64,000 nt of DNA from Arthrobacter sp. NicSoilB4 (GTDB lineage: Bacteria > Actinomycetota > Actinomycetes > Actinomycetales > Micrococcaceae): assembly GCF_019977335.1 (NCBI RefSeq), contig NZ_AP024653.1:1674001-1738000 (forward strand). Direction: 5' to 3'. Shown one piece after another: positions 47,348 through 56,061 of this stretch (position 1 is the stretch's first letter; each line of letters begins with the position of its first letter). The notes under the pieces are model-generated. The model saw nothing but the letters and a program-made list of their open reading frames with translations. It was not told the DNA's origin and made no database searches. The translations under genes were made by a program, and so were the position numbers.

Positions 47348-48502
47348 CTATTTTTTGAAGGAGTCCTGGATATCCTTGGGGGCATCCTCGTGGTAGACCT
47401 GCTTCCACGCTTCGAGGACGTTGGTGTGGTCCACCGGCACGGCACTCAGGGCGACGTACGGCGGCGGAGTTTTTCCGAGCAGTGCCATGGCGGCGAGCCG
47501 CGCTTCGGTGACACCCTGATCAAAAGGCACCTGGGCGCCGAGACCGACTACCAGCTCATTCTTGGCCAGGGCAATCGCAACGTTCTTACCCAGGTCCTCC
47601 GTCGCGATCTTCAGATCAGTCCGGCCCGAGGCGCGGGCTGCAGCCATAACACCTTCTGCAGGAACGTCCCAGACGGCCCAGATCCCGGAGAGATCGGCGT
47701 ACTTGCTCAGCATGGCGTTCGCTGCACTCTGTGCGTCACCAGCGAAGTCAGGACCCGCGATGCCCTTTTCCTCGACGATTTTGATATCCGGGTAATCTTT
47801 GGTGATGGTCTCCTTGAACCCTTGGTAGCGCTGCTTGGTGACGAAGAAATCGGCCTCATGGAAGATCATGCCGATCTTCCCCTTGCCGCCCAGCGCCTTC
47901 GCCATTTGATGGGCCGATACGACGCCGTTGCCGAAGTTGTCCGCCGATACGACAGAGACATAGTCCTTGCCGGCTGTGAGCCCCTGGGGGACGTTGTCCA
48001 TGAAGACCAGCTTCGCTCCTTCCGCGGCTGCCCTCTTGTACGCGGACGCGGTGGCCACTGGGTCGGTGGGGATTGAAACGATAATGTTGGGCTTCTGCGT
48101 CATGACCGTTTCCAGGTCTGACACCTGCTTGTCCGGTTTGAAGTTGGCATCGGTGGTGGCAATGACGTCGACGCCCAGACGGGAAAATTCGCTTTTCAGG
48201 CCCGCGATCTGTGCGTTGGCCCAGTCGTTGCCGCCGTAATGCATAACGATGGCCGCCTTGGCTCCCATGGCTTTGACCTTGGCGACGTCGTCATCACTAA
48301 GCTCGGCTACGGAGGCGGGGGCAGGCTCTTCGCCGTTCGGGCCCTTGCTCAAGACTTGGCCCTTGATTTTGGCTAGGGCTTCGTCGGCTTTGGCCGATAC
48401 GCCGGCATCCTGTGTTGTGGTGGTGCTCGCCGCTGGGCTGCAACCGGCGGTGGCGAGAGCAATAGCCGTTGCGACAGCGAATAGCGTCGTCTTGCGGATC
48501 AT
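47348..48502 (-). CDS. Sugar-binding lipoprotein of ribose-type ABC transporter
   Basis: 384 residues. Lipoprotein signal MIRKTTLFAVATAIALATAG with Cys21. The Peripla_BP_4 fold is recognisable: AAIVMHYGGNDWANAQIAGL, DVIATTDANFKPDKQVSDLE, IIVSIPTDPVATASAYKRAA and SGIWAVWDVPAEGVMAAARA. It delivers the substrate to the permease; the ligand is not readable. GGAG precedes the ATG. Confidence 0.95.
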   Translation of the reverse strand: MIRKTTLFAVATAIALATAGCSPAASTTTTQDAGVSAKADEALAKIKGQVLSKGPNGEEPAPASVAELSDDDVAKVKAMGAKAAIVMHYGGNDWANAQIAGLKSEFSRLGVDVIATTDANFKPDKQVSDLETVMTQKPNIIVSIPTDPVATASAYKRAAAEGAKLVFMDNVPQGLTAGKDYVSVVSADNFGNGVVSAHQMAKALGGKGKIGMIFHEADFFVTKQRYQGFKETITKDYPDIKIVEEKGIAGPDFAGDAQSAANAMLSKYADLSGIWAVWDVPAEGVMAAARASGRTDLKIATEDLGKNVAIALAKNELVVGLGAQVPFDQGVTEARLAAMALLGKTPPPYVALSAVPVDHTNVLEAWKQVYHEDAPKDIQDSFKK

Positions 48503-48561
48503 GGTGTTCTCCAGTCCTGATTTGTGATGTGGGTGATGAGTAAAAAGGGTGTTCTTCAGCG

Positions 48562-48586
48562 TCGTTGGGCCCGAGGGGCCCAACGA
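48562..48586 (-). terminator. Hairpin after first operon gene
   Basis: TCGTTGGGCCC pairs with GGGCCCAACGA around GAG (11 perfect pairs), followed on the minus strand after a few bases by CCCTTTTTAC. Possible partial terminator or attenuator between the unknown first gene and the transporter. Confidence 0.6.
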
Positions 48587-48612
48587 TGAGGTTGGGTAGT
48601 GGTGAGGTCTAC

Positions 48613-49134
48613 TTAGGCGAGGGCGGTCGCCAAAGGAGGGGGAACCGGTGACAGGACGAGCCCGCCGGCGGCCGAGGCCGTACGGATTGCGGCAGCCTTG
48701 TCGGAGGCGTTCAAGAAATTCTCTGCGTGTGGTTTGTCGAGGAAGAGGCCCAGCGAGCAGAGTCCGTGATGGGCGTGGACCCATCTCACGACATCGCCGG
48801 CCACTGTGCCCATGTCCCCGTGCAACTTGACCGCGGCGCCGTCGACGGTAGTCACGGAGGTGATCGCGGCCGTGTGGTCGATGGCGACGACCAGGCTTGC
48901 CCAGAGGACAGGGCCCTCGAAGACACCGACGACGGCCGACGAACCCGGGGGGACGAAGTCGCGGACAGCGCGTGCGACGTCATCGTTCGAGCATGCTGCA
49001 TTTGCCAGGAGTTGTCCGACGTGCTCCCATTGGGCCTCGTCGATGTCATGAACCGCAACGTCGGGGTGAAGCATAAACGAATTGGCGCGGGGTTCGCTGT
49101 GCACCTGATCCTCTTTCCTCGCCGTTGAGTTCAT
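48613..49134 (-). CDS. Unknown protein, first gene of the LacI-controlled sugar operon
   Basis: 173 residues from the ATG at 49134, but a GTG at 49104 has a much better ribosome-binding site (AGAGGATCAG) and would give 163 residues; the ATG lies only five bases from an operator. Alpha/beta sequence with LWASLVVAIDHTAAITSVTT and VVRWVHAHHGLCSLGLFLDK, and no signal peptide or membrane segment. I do not recognise a family. The position suggests a substrate-specific accessory enzyme or sensor. Confidence 0.7.
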   Translation of the reverse strand: MNSTARKEDQVHSEPRANSFMLHPDVAVHDIDEAQWEHVGQLLANAACSNDDVARAVRDFVPPGSSAVVGVFEGPVLWASLVVAIDHTAAITSVTTVDGAAVKLHGDMGTVAGDVVRWVHAHHGLCSLGLFLDKPHAENFLNASDKAAAIRTASAAGGLVLSPVPPPLATALA

Positions 49135-49138
49135 TGTT

Positions 49139-49178
49139 CGTGACCGGTCACGGAACTCTTCAATCGTGACCGGTCACG
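49139..49178. promoter_or_regulatory. Two tandem LacI-type operators
   Basis: The perfect palindrome CGTGACCGGTCACG occurs at 49139-49152 and again at 49165-49178, centres 26 bases apart, both followed by GAA. The central CG pair inside an inverted repeat is typical of LacI/GalR-family operators. They lie between the lacI-type gene and the operon it should control. Confidence 0.88.
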
Positions 49179-49235
49179 GAAGTTGTGTCAAGTCTCACGA
49201 CCTGATTACTTTGGGCGTCCTACGCGGGACGGGCG

Positions 49236-50303
49236 CTAGAGGTGGTGTCGGGCCGGCGCGGCGCTCTGGCGAACCACGAGCGTCGGCTCGTTGGGCACGC
49301 GGTCCACTTCGCGGCCCTCAATCGCGCCCAGAAGCACCTCTATGCTGGCGTGGGCCAACGCGGCAAAGTCCTGCCGCACCGTGGTCAAGGGGGGAAGGAA
49401 AAAGTCTGAGCCTTCGACGTCGTCGAATCCCACAATGCTGACATCGTCTGGGACGCGGATGCCGGACTCGGCCAAGGCGCGGATGAGGCCCAAAGCGGTG
49501 TGGTCACTGGCTGCAAAGATCGCCTGCGGGACCTTTTTCTCCTTGATCAGCCGGAGCCCCGTCTCGTAGGCCCACCCCGGGCTCCAATCGCCCTCCAGGC
49601 ACAGTCCCGGCGCGAGACCGCCGTCTCGGAGTGCGGCCTCCCAGCCGCGCTTCCGCACCCGTCCGTCAAACCAGTCCATGGACCCGGCGAAATGCGCGAT
49701 GTCGGTGTGGCCCAGATCGATGAGGTGCTGGGTGGCCATACGCGCCCCCAATTCCTGGTTCTCCGAGTACGTGAACACGTTTGGAGTCGATGACGCTCCG
49801 GCGGCGATCATTTCGACCGGAACTTGGATTGTCGCGTCCCTGACGGCCGCTGCCATGGACAGGAGTGGTGCGATGACGATGATGCCGTCTACCTCAATCT
49901 CGTCCAAGGTATCCAGCGCCTTTGGAATTGAATCCGCGTACGGGTCCTCGACCGTGACGACGGTGGTGAAGTAGCCCTTCTGCCGGGCAACCTTCTCGAG
50001 GGCCATGAGCGTCCCGACCGGGCCGAAGCGGGGTGACCCGTCCGTCAGGATACCGATGGCTGTCGAGCGGCTCGTGGAGAGGGCGGTGGCCGCCCTGCTG
50101 CGGCGGTATCCCATGTCCTTAATGATTTGCTGGACCCGCACGCGCGTTGCAGTGCTGACGTCCGGAGCGTCATTCAACACCCGGGAAACCGTTTGGTAGG
50201 AGACTCCAGCCATCTGGGCGACATCACTGATGTTCGGCTTACGTGGTCTGGATGGATGGGCAGACGCTATCTTCGCGTTGTTACCCCTCGCTGCTCCTGC
50301 CAC
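49236..50303 (-). CDS. LacI/GalR-family repressor of the sugar operon
   Basis: 355 residues. N-terminal HTH (about 24-45: NISDVAQMAGVSYQTVSRVL), hinge helix (RSRAATALSTSRSTAIGILT), and a periplasmic-binding-like effector domain ending VSIVGFDDVEGSDFFLPPLT. It lies directly upstream of the operators and operon on the same strand, so local control and probably mild autoregulation by read-through are expected; the inducer should be an imported sugar or its derivative. Confidence 0.94.
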   Translation of the reverse strand: MAGAARGNNAKIASAHPSRPRKPNISDVAQMAGVSYQTVSRVLNDAPDVSTATRVRVQQIIKDMGYRRSRAATALSTSRSTAIGILTDGSPRFGPVGTLMALEKVARQKGYFTTVVTVEDPYADSIPKALDTLDEIEVDGIIVIAPLLSMAAAVRDATIQVPVEMIAAGASSTPNVFTYSENQELGARMATQHLIDLGHTDIAHFAGSMDWFDGRVRKRGWEAALRDGGLAPGLCLEGDWSPGWAYETGLRLIKEKKVPQAIFAASDHTALGLIRALAESGIRVPDDVSIVGFDDVEGSDFFLPPLTTVRQDFAALAHASIEVLLGAIEGREVDRVPNEPTLVVRQSAAPARHHL

Positions 50304-50527
50304 GGAGTCCCCTGTCTCGCCAACACCAGCCCCCGGCGGAGGCTTCCCAGTGCAGTTAACCTTACGCGGTGCTGAGGTGCCCCTGCGTCTGTCGCGTCAG
50401 TTTCGGGCGCAGACTTTGATGGCAGGGAGTCTGCTGGCGGGCCCTGTCCCTACGGTTTCGAGAGCCTCTTGGATCCGTTTCGCAGACCCGTCAACAGCGC
50501 TTGGAGTCCCCCTTCGGCAGTGCCGGT

Positions 50528-51637
50528 TTATTCGCCTTCGTCGGTCGCTTGGCGACGATGACGTTCGCGTTGGCCGTACGCCGCCCGAAGAATATCGTCC
50601 TTTGACTCGAATCCTGAGCCCAACGCGCCACCGATGAGCGTCGCCGATGTCGTCATCCAGGCGACTTCCATAAAGTCCCAAACAGTCACCGGATGTTGCA
50701 GGGTCCGTGCCAACAAGGCATCGTCGATAGTGAAAGCCGCGGCCAGCAGCACGGCCGCGAACAGCAGAACGTAGCTGATCACGACGCCGATCATCAACGA
50801 CCACACTGTTGAAGTGTTATACAAGGAAGCCTTGTACCGTTCGAGGGCTTCGTCGCGCCGGGGGCTTTCCCAAAGATCGTGTTGGGTGATGATCCAGAAC
50901 ACCATAGAACTGATCGAGAGGACCATCAGCAGGGTCAGCCTCGGCGCCCCGAGCAGGTCCGCGAGTTGCCAGATTGTGTCCGTGACAAGCGCGAAGGCGC
51001 CTGTGGCGATCGCCGCGGCCATTGCGCTTCTCAATCCGAAGACCAGCCGCCAAGGTCGGTTCGCCCGCAGCATGCCCGCAAGCAACCGTCCCCGGCCGAG
51101 GCGGGTTGCTGAGACGTAGCGGAACCCAATCGGACCGTCGTCTGGAACGGCAGTCTCAATTCGCCTGGATTGCTGCAGCGAGGGCGGGCCGAATTCCACG
51201 GCGTCATCCTCGGGATCGAAGTGGCGGTGCATCGCCCAGCCGAGATCGGCGACGGCAGTGCGGACCCGGCGGTCGATGTTGACGGCGCCGAGCGCGGGCA
51301 AGGAAACCAGAGAGATTGGCACTCCAACCGCAACTTCCGCGACCACGGTCCGGCCGTCGAAACGAATCGGAAGATCGGTCAGGCAGACCATGACATCCCA
51401 TGCACGGAGGGTCCGGTGCTTCGCCAAGGAGTCCAGCATCGGCGCCAACCCATTGCCGGCCGTAAAATCCTGGTACTCGATCACCACGGACCAGTCGTGG
51501 TGCTCATCGGCAAGGTTGAGCAGATGGCCCACTTCGCGTCCGTTGCGCTCAGCAAACTCGGCGGTGACCTCCGGTTCGGCGAGCACGCCCAGCGTACGGG
51601 CACTGGTGGGGTTCACGTCGCCCGAATGTTCCGGCAC
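50528..51637 (-). CDS. Predicted membrane protein, 369 aa
   Basis: The N-terminal half (about 1-200) is soluble, and includes DWSVVIEYQDFTAGNGLAPM and DVMVCLTDLPIRFDGRTVVA. The C-terminal half has four or five membrane segments (AMAAAIATGAFALVTDTIWQ; LTLLMVLSISSMVFWIITQH; SLMIGVVISYVLLFAAVLLA; MTTSATLIGGALGSGF). Family not recognised; similar proteins are, as I recall, annotated as hypothetical membrane proteins in Arthrobacter. Ribosome-binding site AGGAGG upstream. Monocistronic. Confidence 0.75.
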   Translation of the reverse strand: MPEHSGDVNPTSARTLGVLAEPEVTAEFAERNGREVGHLLNLADEHHDWSVVIEYQDFTAGNGLAPMLDSLAKHRTLRAWDVMVCLTDLPIRFDGRTVVAEVAVGVPISLVSLPALGAVNIDRRVRTAVADLGWAMHRHFDPEDDAVEFGPPSLQQSRRIETAVPDDGPIGFRYVSATRLGRGRLLAGMLRANRPWRLVFGLRSAMAAAIATGAFALVTDTIWQLADLLGAPRLTLLMVLSISSMVFWIITQHDLWESPRRDEALERYKASLYNTSTVWSLMIGVVISYVLLFAAVLLAAAFTIDDALLARTLQHPVTVWDFMEVAWMTTSATLIGGALGSGFESKDDILRAAYGQRERHRRQATDEGE

Positions 51638-51751
51638 TCCCGACCTCCTATGGTTCAGTGTCTATGACCAGCAAACTGGATGCCACCGTTGCCGCGGACG
51701 CAGGTTCCCGATGCCCGAATTCGTGGGGGTACTCGGCCGATTGAGGCCTGC

Positions 51752-53380
51752 TTATGGGACGTGAAACGGGGCGCCGTTCGGACGAAGGCGCCAAGCCCGC
51801 GTTGCGACGTGCAGGTTCAGGCGGGTGTCGGGATCGGCAAGGTCGAAGCCGGTGATCTGCCGGATGGACTTCAAACGGTAACGCAGAGTGCTTCGATGGA
51901 TGGTCAGGCTCTGGGCTGTACTGTCATAGTTGCCGCCGTGGTCCAGGTACTGGGCCAGGGTCTGCACCAGGTCAGACCCCCGGCTGTCGTCGGCGCGTCG
52001 AAGGGTACCGAGCCACTCGTCGATATAGCCGGCCAGATCCGGTTCGCCCCCAGCTGGGGCCAAGATACGGTAGATCCCCAGTTGATCAAAGCGGGTGACA
52101 CCGTAGCGCTCGATTGAACCGGCCCGGACGTGCAGCGCGTGCAGGGCTTCCGAGAAGGAGCGCGGGATCTGGGCGACATCCAGGCTCGGACCGCCGATGC
52201 CTACGGCCCCGGTGGTACTTCGGAGGGTCTTGGCGACAACGGAAAAGACCTCGGCGCCCAACGGATCTCCACGTACCACGGCCACAGCCATGTCCGCGCG
52301 CCGTGAGACGAGCGCGGATGAAAAGAGTTCCCGGAACGTCCTGCGCAGTGCGACCACGACAGTATCGTCGGTTCGTGGCGGCTGCCACTGCGCCACGATG
52401 ACGTGCTGCAGGCCGCTGATGTCATATCCCAGTGCCTCCGCACGAAGCCCTGCGGTTGCGCCATCCGTTCCGGACACGAGTTCGTCCACGAGGTCGCGCC
52501 CCAGCCTTAGTTCCAGCCGGGCCAGGCTGCGGCGGTGGGACAACTCGACCTCCAAGAGCCGCGTTGCGTACTTCAAAGCGAAGACGTTGCCGGCTGTGAC
52601 CGGCCTGTCGGTTGCCAGCATGCAAATAGCCCCCAACACCTCGCCGTGCGACAGGGCAAGGGCAACGAGCCTTCGCGGTTCGCGGACTGGTGAGCCGGAG
52701 GCGAGCCAGAGCTGGGCAGTCCGCGACCTGGCCGCCGCGCCAAGCCTGGGGTAGGGGCGTTTGGACCCGATCCCCGCCCCCGCGCTGATATGCCCGAACG
52801 CGTCCTCAATACAGATGGGCCGCCCCGTCAGCCGTGAAAGTGCCTCCGCCAGGAGTCCTTCCCGGGATTCGGTGTCCCCGAGGTCGTGAGTCGCGCCCTG
52901 GTCCAGGGCATCCCGGATCTTGGCGTGTTCTTCCAGCTCACGTACAGTCGCCGAGAGGGAAAGGAGACGCTGGTCAATGTCGTCACGGCGGAGCAGCTGA
53001 CCGGTTGCGTCATTCATGAGTTCCCGGGGGGATTCCCTGGCGTGAGTCGTTCCCGTCGTCCCCGCGGTTTTCCGGAGCTGCATCAGCTGAGGGAGTTCCG
53101 GAGGGTGGCTGGCGGAAAGCACCAGACACCCGTTCAGCTCGGCATCGTCGCCAACGGTGAACAGCGCATATCGCCAGCCCGGCCTGGCGCACGGGAGAAC
53201 CGAGTCCCTGCCATTGAGACGCCGGACGTCCTGATCCTGAGGCAATGCCGCGCGTCCGGGCACGGGGTTCAACTGACCATTCACCGCGAGGTAACGGTCC
53301 TTGATCTCACAGAACGACACGCCCGACACCGCCTGCGCGGCCGTGTTGAGGATCTCCTCTGCCACACGTCGATCGAACAT
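51752..53380 (-). CDS. PucR/CdaR-family transcriptional regulator
   Basis: 542 residues from MFDRRVAEEILNTAAQAVSG (GACGAGGATC upstream). The N-terminal region is unassigned, the middle is GAF-like (PICIEDAFGHISAGAG), followed by a GGDEF-like/PucR central part. The C-terminal HTH_30 is clear: YLDHGGNYDSTAQSLTIHRS then TLRYRLKSIRQITG. Such proteins control catabolic genes. A CRP-like palindrome lies about 82 bases upstream of the start. Confidence 0.88.
   Translation of the reverse strand: MFDRRVAEEILNTAAQAVSGVSFCEIKDRYLAVNGQLNPVPGRAALPQDQDVRRLNGRDSVLPCARPGWRYALFTVGDDAELNGCLVLSASHPPELPQLMQLRKTAGTTGTTHARESPRELMNDATGQLLRRDDIDQRLLSLSATVRELEEHAKIRDALDQGATHDLGDTESREGLLAEALSRLTGRPICIEDAFGHISAGAGIGSKRPYPRLGAAARSRTAQLWLASGSPVREPRRLVALALSHGEVLGAICMLATDRPVTAGNVFALKYATRLLEVELSHRRSLARLELRLGRDLVDELVSGTDGATAGLRAEALGYDISGLQHVIVAQWQPPRTDDTVVVALRRTFRELFSSALVSRRADMAVAVVRGDPLGAEVFSVVAKTLRSTTGAVGIGGPSLDVAQIPRSFSEALHALHVRAGSIERYGVTRFDQLGIYRILAPAGGEPDLAGYIDEWLGTLRRADDSRGSDLVQTLAQYLDHGGNYDSTAQSLTIHRSTLRYRLKSIRQITGFDLADPDTRLNLHVATRAWRLRPNGAPFHVP
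52690..52714 (+). repeat. 25-base repeat shared by pucR-type gene and dnaK upstream region (copy in pucR-type gene)
   Basis: The 25 bases here (beginning GTGAGCCGGAGG, ending AGAGCTG) recur exactly at 57819-57843. On the minus strand both copies encode QLWLASGS, so the second copy may be a fragment of a related PucR-type gene. Confidence 0.85.
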
Positions 53381-53757
53381 ATTGATCCTCGTCTCTGTCC
53401 AAAGCAAAGGGGATCTCACAGGGCATACAACCCTGGGCAGACCGTAATCCGTTGCCCTCTCTGTGATCCCGATCACGGAGTGTAGAAGCGACCATTTTCG
53501 GGTCCCAGGGCATGCCGTCGTGCAAGTGAACCTCGACGCATCCAACGCCGTACTTGTCTGGAATCGGCATGCCAACTCCAGACAAAACTACGCCCCTATG
53601 TCGCCATTGTTAAGCGCTTGTCATGTCCCCGCGGATTGCCGTCAGTGCTGGACGCTCATCGGCTTTTCGGAACGTCATCGACGCTTCCACGGCATAGCTG
53701 AGTTCCTCGAGCGGCGACTTGACTGAAAACCGCGAAATTGGTGCCGGGCGTCGTCCG
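53381..53757. other. Intergenic stretch upstream of pucR-type gene
   Basis: Holds the pucR-type promoter side with a CRP-like palindrome; no supported gene. Confidence 0.45.
53462..53477. promoter_or_regulatory. CRP/GlxR-like palindrome
   Basis: TGTGA-TCCCGA-TCACG: near-consensus TGTGA-N6-TCACA for actinobacterial CRP/GlxR regulators, about 82 bases upstream of the pucR-type start. Binding is inferred from the motif only. Confidence 0.5.
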
Positions 53758-55530
53758 TCACAGCCTGGGGGAGCCTCCTGCTGGACTCTCACCGTTCCTG
53801 GCTCCGCTGTGCGCCGGTCCATCCCGGAGGAGGCGCAGGTGCTCGTGGATCATTGCCACGGCCGTTGAGCCTTCACCGGCTGCAGCCGTTACACGTTTCA
53901 CCGATCCATGCCGAACATCGCCGGCCGCGAACATTCCTGGAACGCTGGTTTCCAGTGGCAGCCGTCTGCGCCCCAGATGGCTGAACTCAGGAGGAAGGTC
54001 CTCAAGATCAGCCCCGGTGAGAACAAAGCCGTGGTCATCCAGGGCGACGGTGCCCTGGAGCCATCCTGTGTGCGGCGCGGCCCCGATGAAAATGAAGAGG
54101 TATCGGGAGTCGAAGATGCGCTGTTCGCCCGTGGCTCCCAGGTCGACGACGATCCGTTCAAGGGCGCCGGAACCGTCCACGGCCACGATGTTGGCCCCCA
54201 GGAGTACCTCTATGCCCGGTTGCTCTTCGATCCGGTCCGCGAGGTATCTCGACATGTCCGCGCGGAGGTCCGCCCCGCGCACCACCAGCCGCACTTGTGC
54301 TCCCGTGCCAACAAGGAAAAGCGCGGCCTGTCCCGCGGAGTTTCCACCGCCGACGACGGTCACGGGCTGCAATCCGCAGAGCCTGGCTTCATGGACGGTG
54401 GCGGCGTAGAAGACGCTGATCCCCTCGAATTTCTCCAGCCCGGGGACTGGCAGCCGGCGGTAACGAACCCCGGTTGCGAGCAGCGCTGCTCGGGAGGAGG
54501 CCGGGCCGCTCTCGTTGAACTCGGCGTGGAACTCGCCGTCCTTCAATTCGATGGTGCGTGCCCAGCATGCGACGTTGGTCTGTACGCTGAACTTACGGGC
54601 CTGGATGATCGCTCTTTCAGTGAGTTCGCCGCCGGAGATCCCGGCGGGAAAGCCGAGAAAGTTCTCGATCCGCGACGACGTGCCGGCCTGCCCACCTATC
54701 GCGAAGCCTTCCTTAAGGACGACCGACAACCCGTCCGACGCCGCGTAGACGGCAGCCGCCAGGCCGGCGGGGCCGGCTCCGATCACCATGAGATCGTACG
54801 AAGCCGAATGCTCTTTCACCGTCCGTAGGCCCATGGCTAGGGCCAGATCTGCGTTCGACGGGTTCTTGAGGACCTGTGAGGCGCTTAGCACCACCGCCGG
54901 CAGCTCATCCGCGAGTATCCCGGCCCGGTCCAGGATGCCCTGCGCCTGCTCGTCATCCTCCAGATCGACCAGCAGGTGAGGCAGACGGTTGGCCGCTGCA
55001 AATTCCAGGAGGCGAAGAGTGTCACGGCTGAAGCGTGATCCAACGATGCGCATGCCCGCGCCCGCGCTGATCAGCAGGATCCGCCGTTGAAGATATGCCC
55101 GCAGGATGGTCTCGCCCACCGCGGCGTCCGTCAGCACGGCACGGCGCAGGTCTTCCCCGCTGATCTGCAGCACTTCACCCGCCTCGGCGGACACAGCGCT
55201 AACAAAGGCCGGTTGCCCCTCTACCACGCCCAATTCCCCTAGGAAGCGTCCCGGACCGTGAACTTCAAGGGTCCGCGCGTTGGGACCAAGCTCAGCGGTC
55301 TGCCTGCCACCGGCGGCGGCGTGCAGCCCCTCGACGACCAAGACGGTGCCCTGCAGTATGACGAAGAAATCAGCCTCGACCGTTCCCTCCTGGATTAGGA
55401 CTTCTCCGGCAGAGGTAGCCCGGCTAGTGCCGGCGCGGCCCAACAATTCGATCTGGGCTTGGCTGAGCCGTGGATACGCGCCGGAGAGATCCGGCGTTTC
55501 GATCGGCGTCGACCCTGCGACAGGTTTCAT
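53758..55530 (-). CDS. Fusion of cyclic-nucleotide-binding domain and thioredoxin-reductase-like FAD/NAD(P) oxidoreductase
   Basis: 590 residues. A cyclic-nucleotide-binding-type domain (about 20-150: AGEVLIQEGTVEADFFVILQ; GPGRFLGELGVVEGQ) is followed by a linker with a thioredoxin-fold-like segment (about 158-225), then two nucleotide-binding motifs, GAGPAGLAAA (251-260) and VVGGGNSAGQAA (about 398), with an FAD contact PGMFAAGDVRHGSVKR. The CxxC active site of thioredoxin reductase is absent; the region reads YAATVHEARLCG. So it is not a classical thioredoxin reductase. A UBP zinc-finger gene lies 24 bases upstream on the same strand. Confidence 0.9.
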   Translation of the reverse strand: MKPVAGSTPIETPDLSGAYPRLSQAQIELLGRAGTSRATSAGEVLIQEGTVEADFFVILQGTVLVVEGLHAAAGGRQTAELGPNARTLEVHGPGRFLGELGVVEGQPAFVSAVSAEAGEVLQISGEDLRRAVLTDAAVGETILRAYLQRRILLISAGAGMRIVGSRFSRDTLRLLEFAAANRLPHLLVDLEDDEQAQGILDRAGILADELPAVVLSASQVLKNPSNADLALAMGLRTVKEHSASYDLMVIGAGPAGLAAAVYAASDGLSVVLKEGFAIGGQAGTSSRIENFLGFPAGISGGELTERAIIQARKFSVQTNVACWARTIELKDGEFHAEFNESGPASSRAALLATGVRYRRLPVPGLEKFEGISVFYAATVHEARLCGLQPVTVVGGGNSAGQAALFLVGTGAQVRLVVRGADLRADMSRYLADRIEEQPGIEVLLGANIVAVDGSGALERIVVDLGATGEQRIFDSRYLFIFIGAAPHTGWLQGTVALDDHGFVLTGADLEDLPPEFSHLGRRRLPLETSVPGMFAAGDVRHGSVKRVTAAAGEGSTAVAMIHEHLRLLRDGPAHSGARNGESPAGGSPRL

Positions 55531-55554
55531 CAGCTCGTTGCGCCCGCCGGTAGC

Positions 55555-55818
55555 CTAGACCAATGCCTCATGGGGATAGCACCAGCGCCAGTCCTCGCCG
55601 GGCTCCAAGGAACGAACGATCGGATGCAACTCGTTGGCGTGGGCCCGGGCGTGCCGCATGGGTGAGGAATCACAACACCCGACATGGCCGCAGGAGAGAC
55701 ACAAACGCAAATGAACCCACGGAGTGCCCAAAGACAGACACTCCTCACAGCCCTGCGGGGTGCGCACCCGAACCGGACGAATCAGCGCGAGATGCGGATC
55801 AGGGATTCGAGGGATCAT
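55555..55818 (-). CDS. UBP-type zinc finger protein (87 aa)
   Basis: Cys/His pattern of the ZnF_UBP domain: C24xxC27 (GCEECLSLG), C40LSC43GHVGCC49, H56/H60/H65 (MRHARAHANELH). In bacteria this finger typically accompanies FAD oxidoreductases of the type encoded next; binding partner unknown. Probably co-transcribed. Confidence 0.88.
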   Translation of the reverse strand: MIPRIPDPHLALIRPVRVRTPQGCEECLSLGTPWVHLRLCLSCGHVGCCDSSPMRHARAHANELHPIVRSLEPGEDWRWCYPHEALV

Positions 55819-56061
55819 ACTGGCTCCTATGTCGGTCCGTCCATGGAGCCGGCACCGCCGCGACAGCCAGCAATAAGGGTTCCATCGGCACTAACCGGCG
55901 CCATGGGTAACATTCGGCCCGGCAAGGGGTGCACCGGTTAAGGGTCAGTTCTAGACCCCGCTCAGGGGCCTGTCAAGCGGCGTACGGAAGATCCGCGTCT
56001 GGCAGGGAGGTGAGGCCAGCGGTCCAGAATTCTGAGAAGCCCTCGCCCCATAGGCAGCCTT

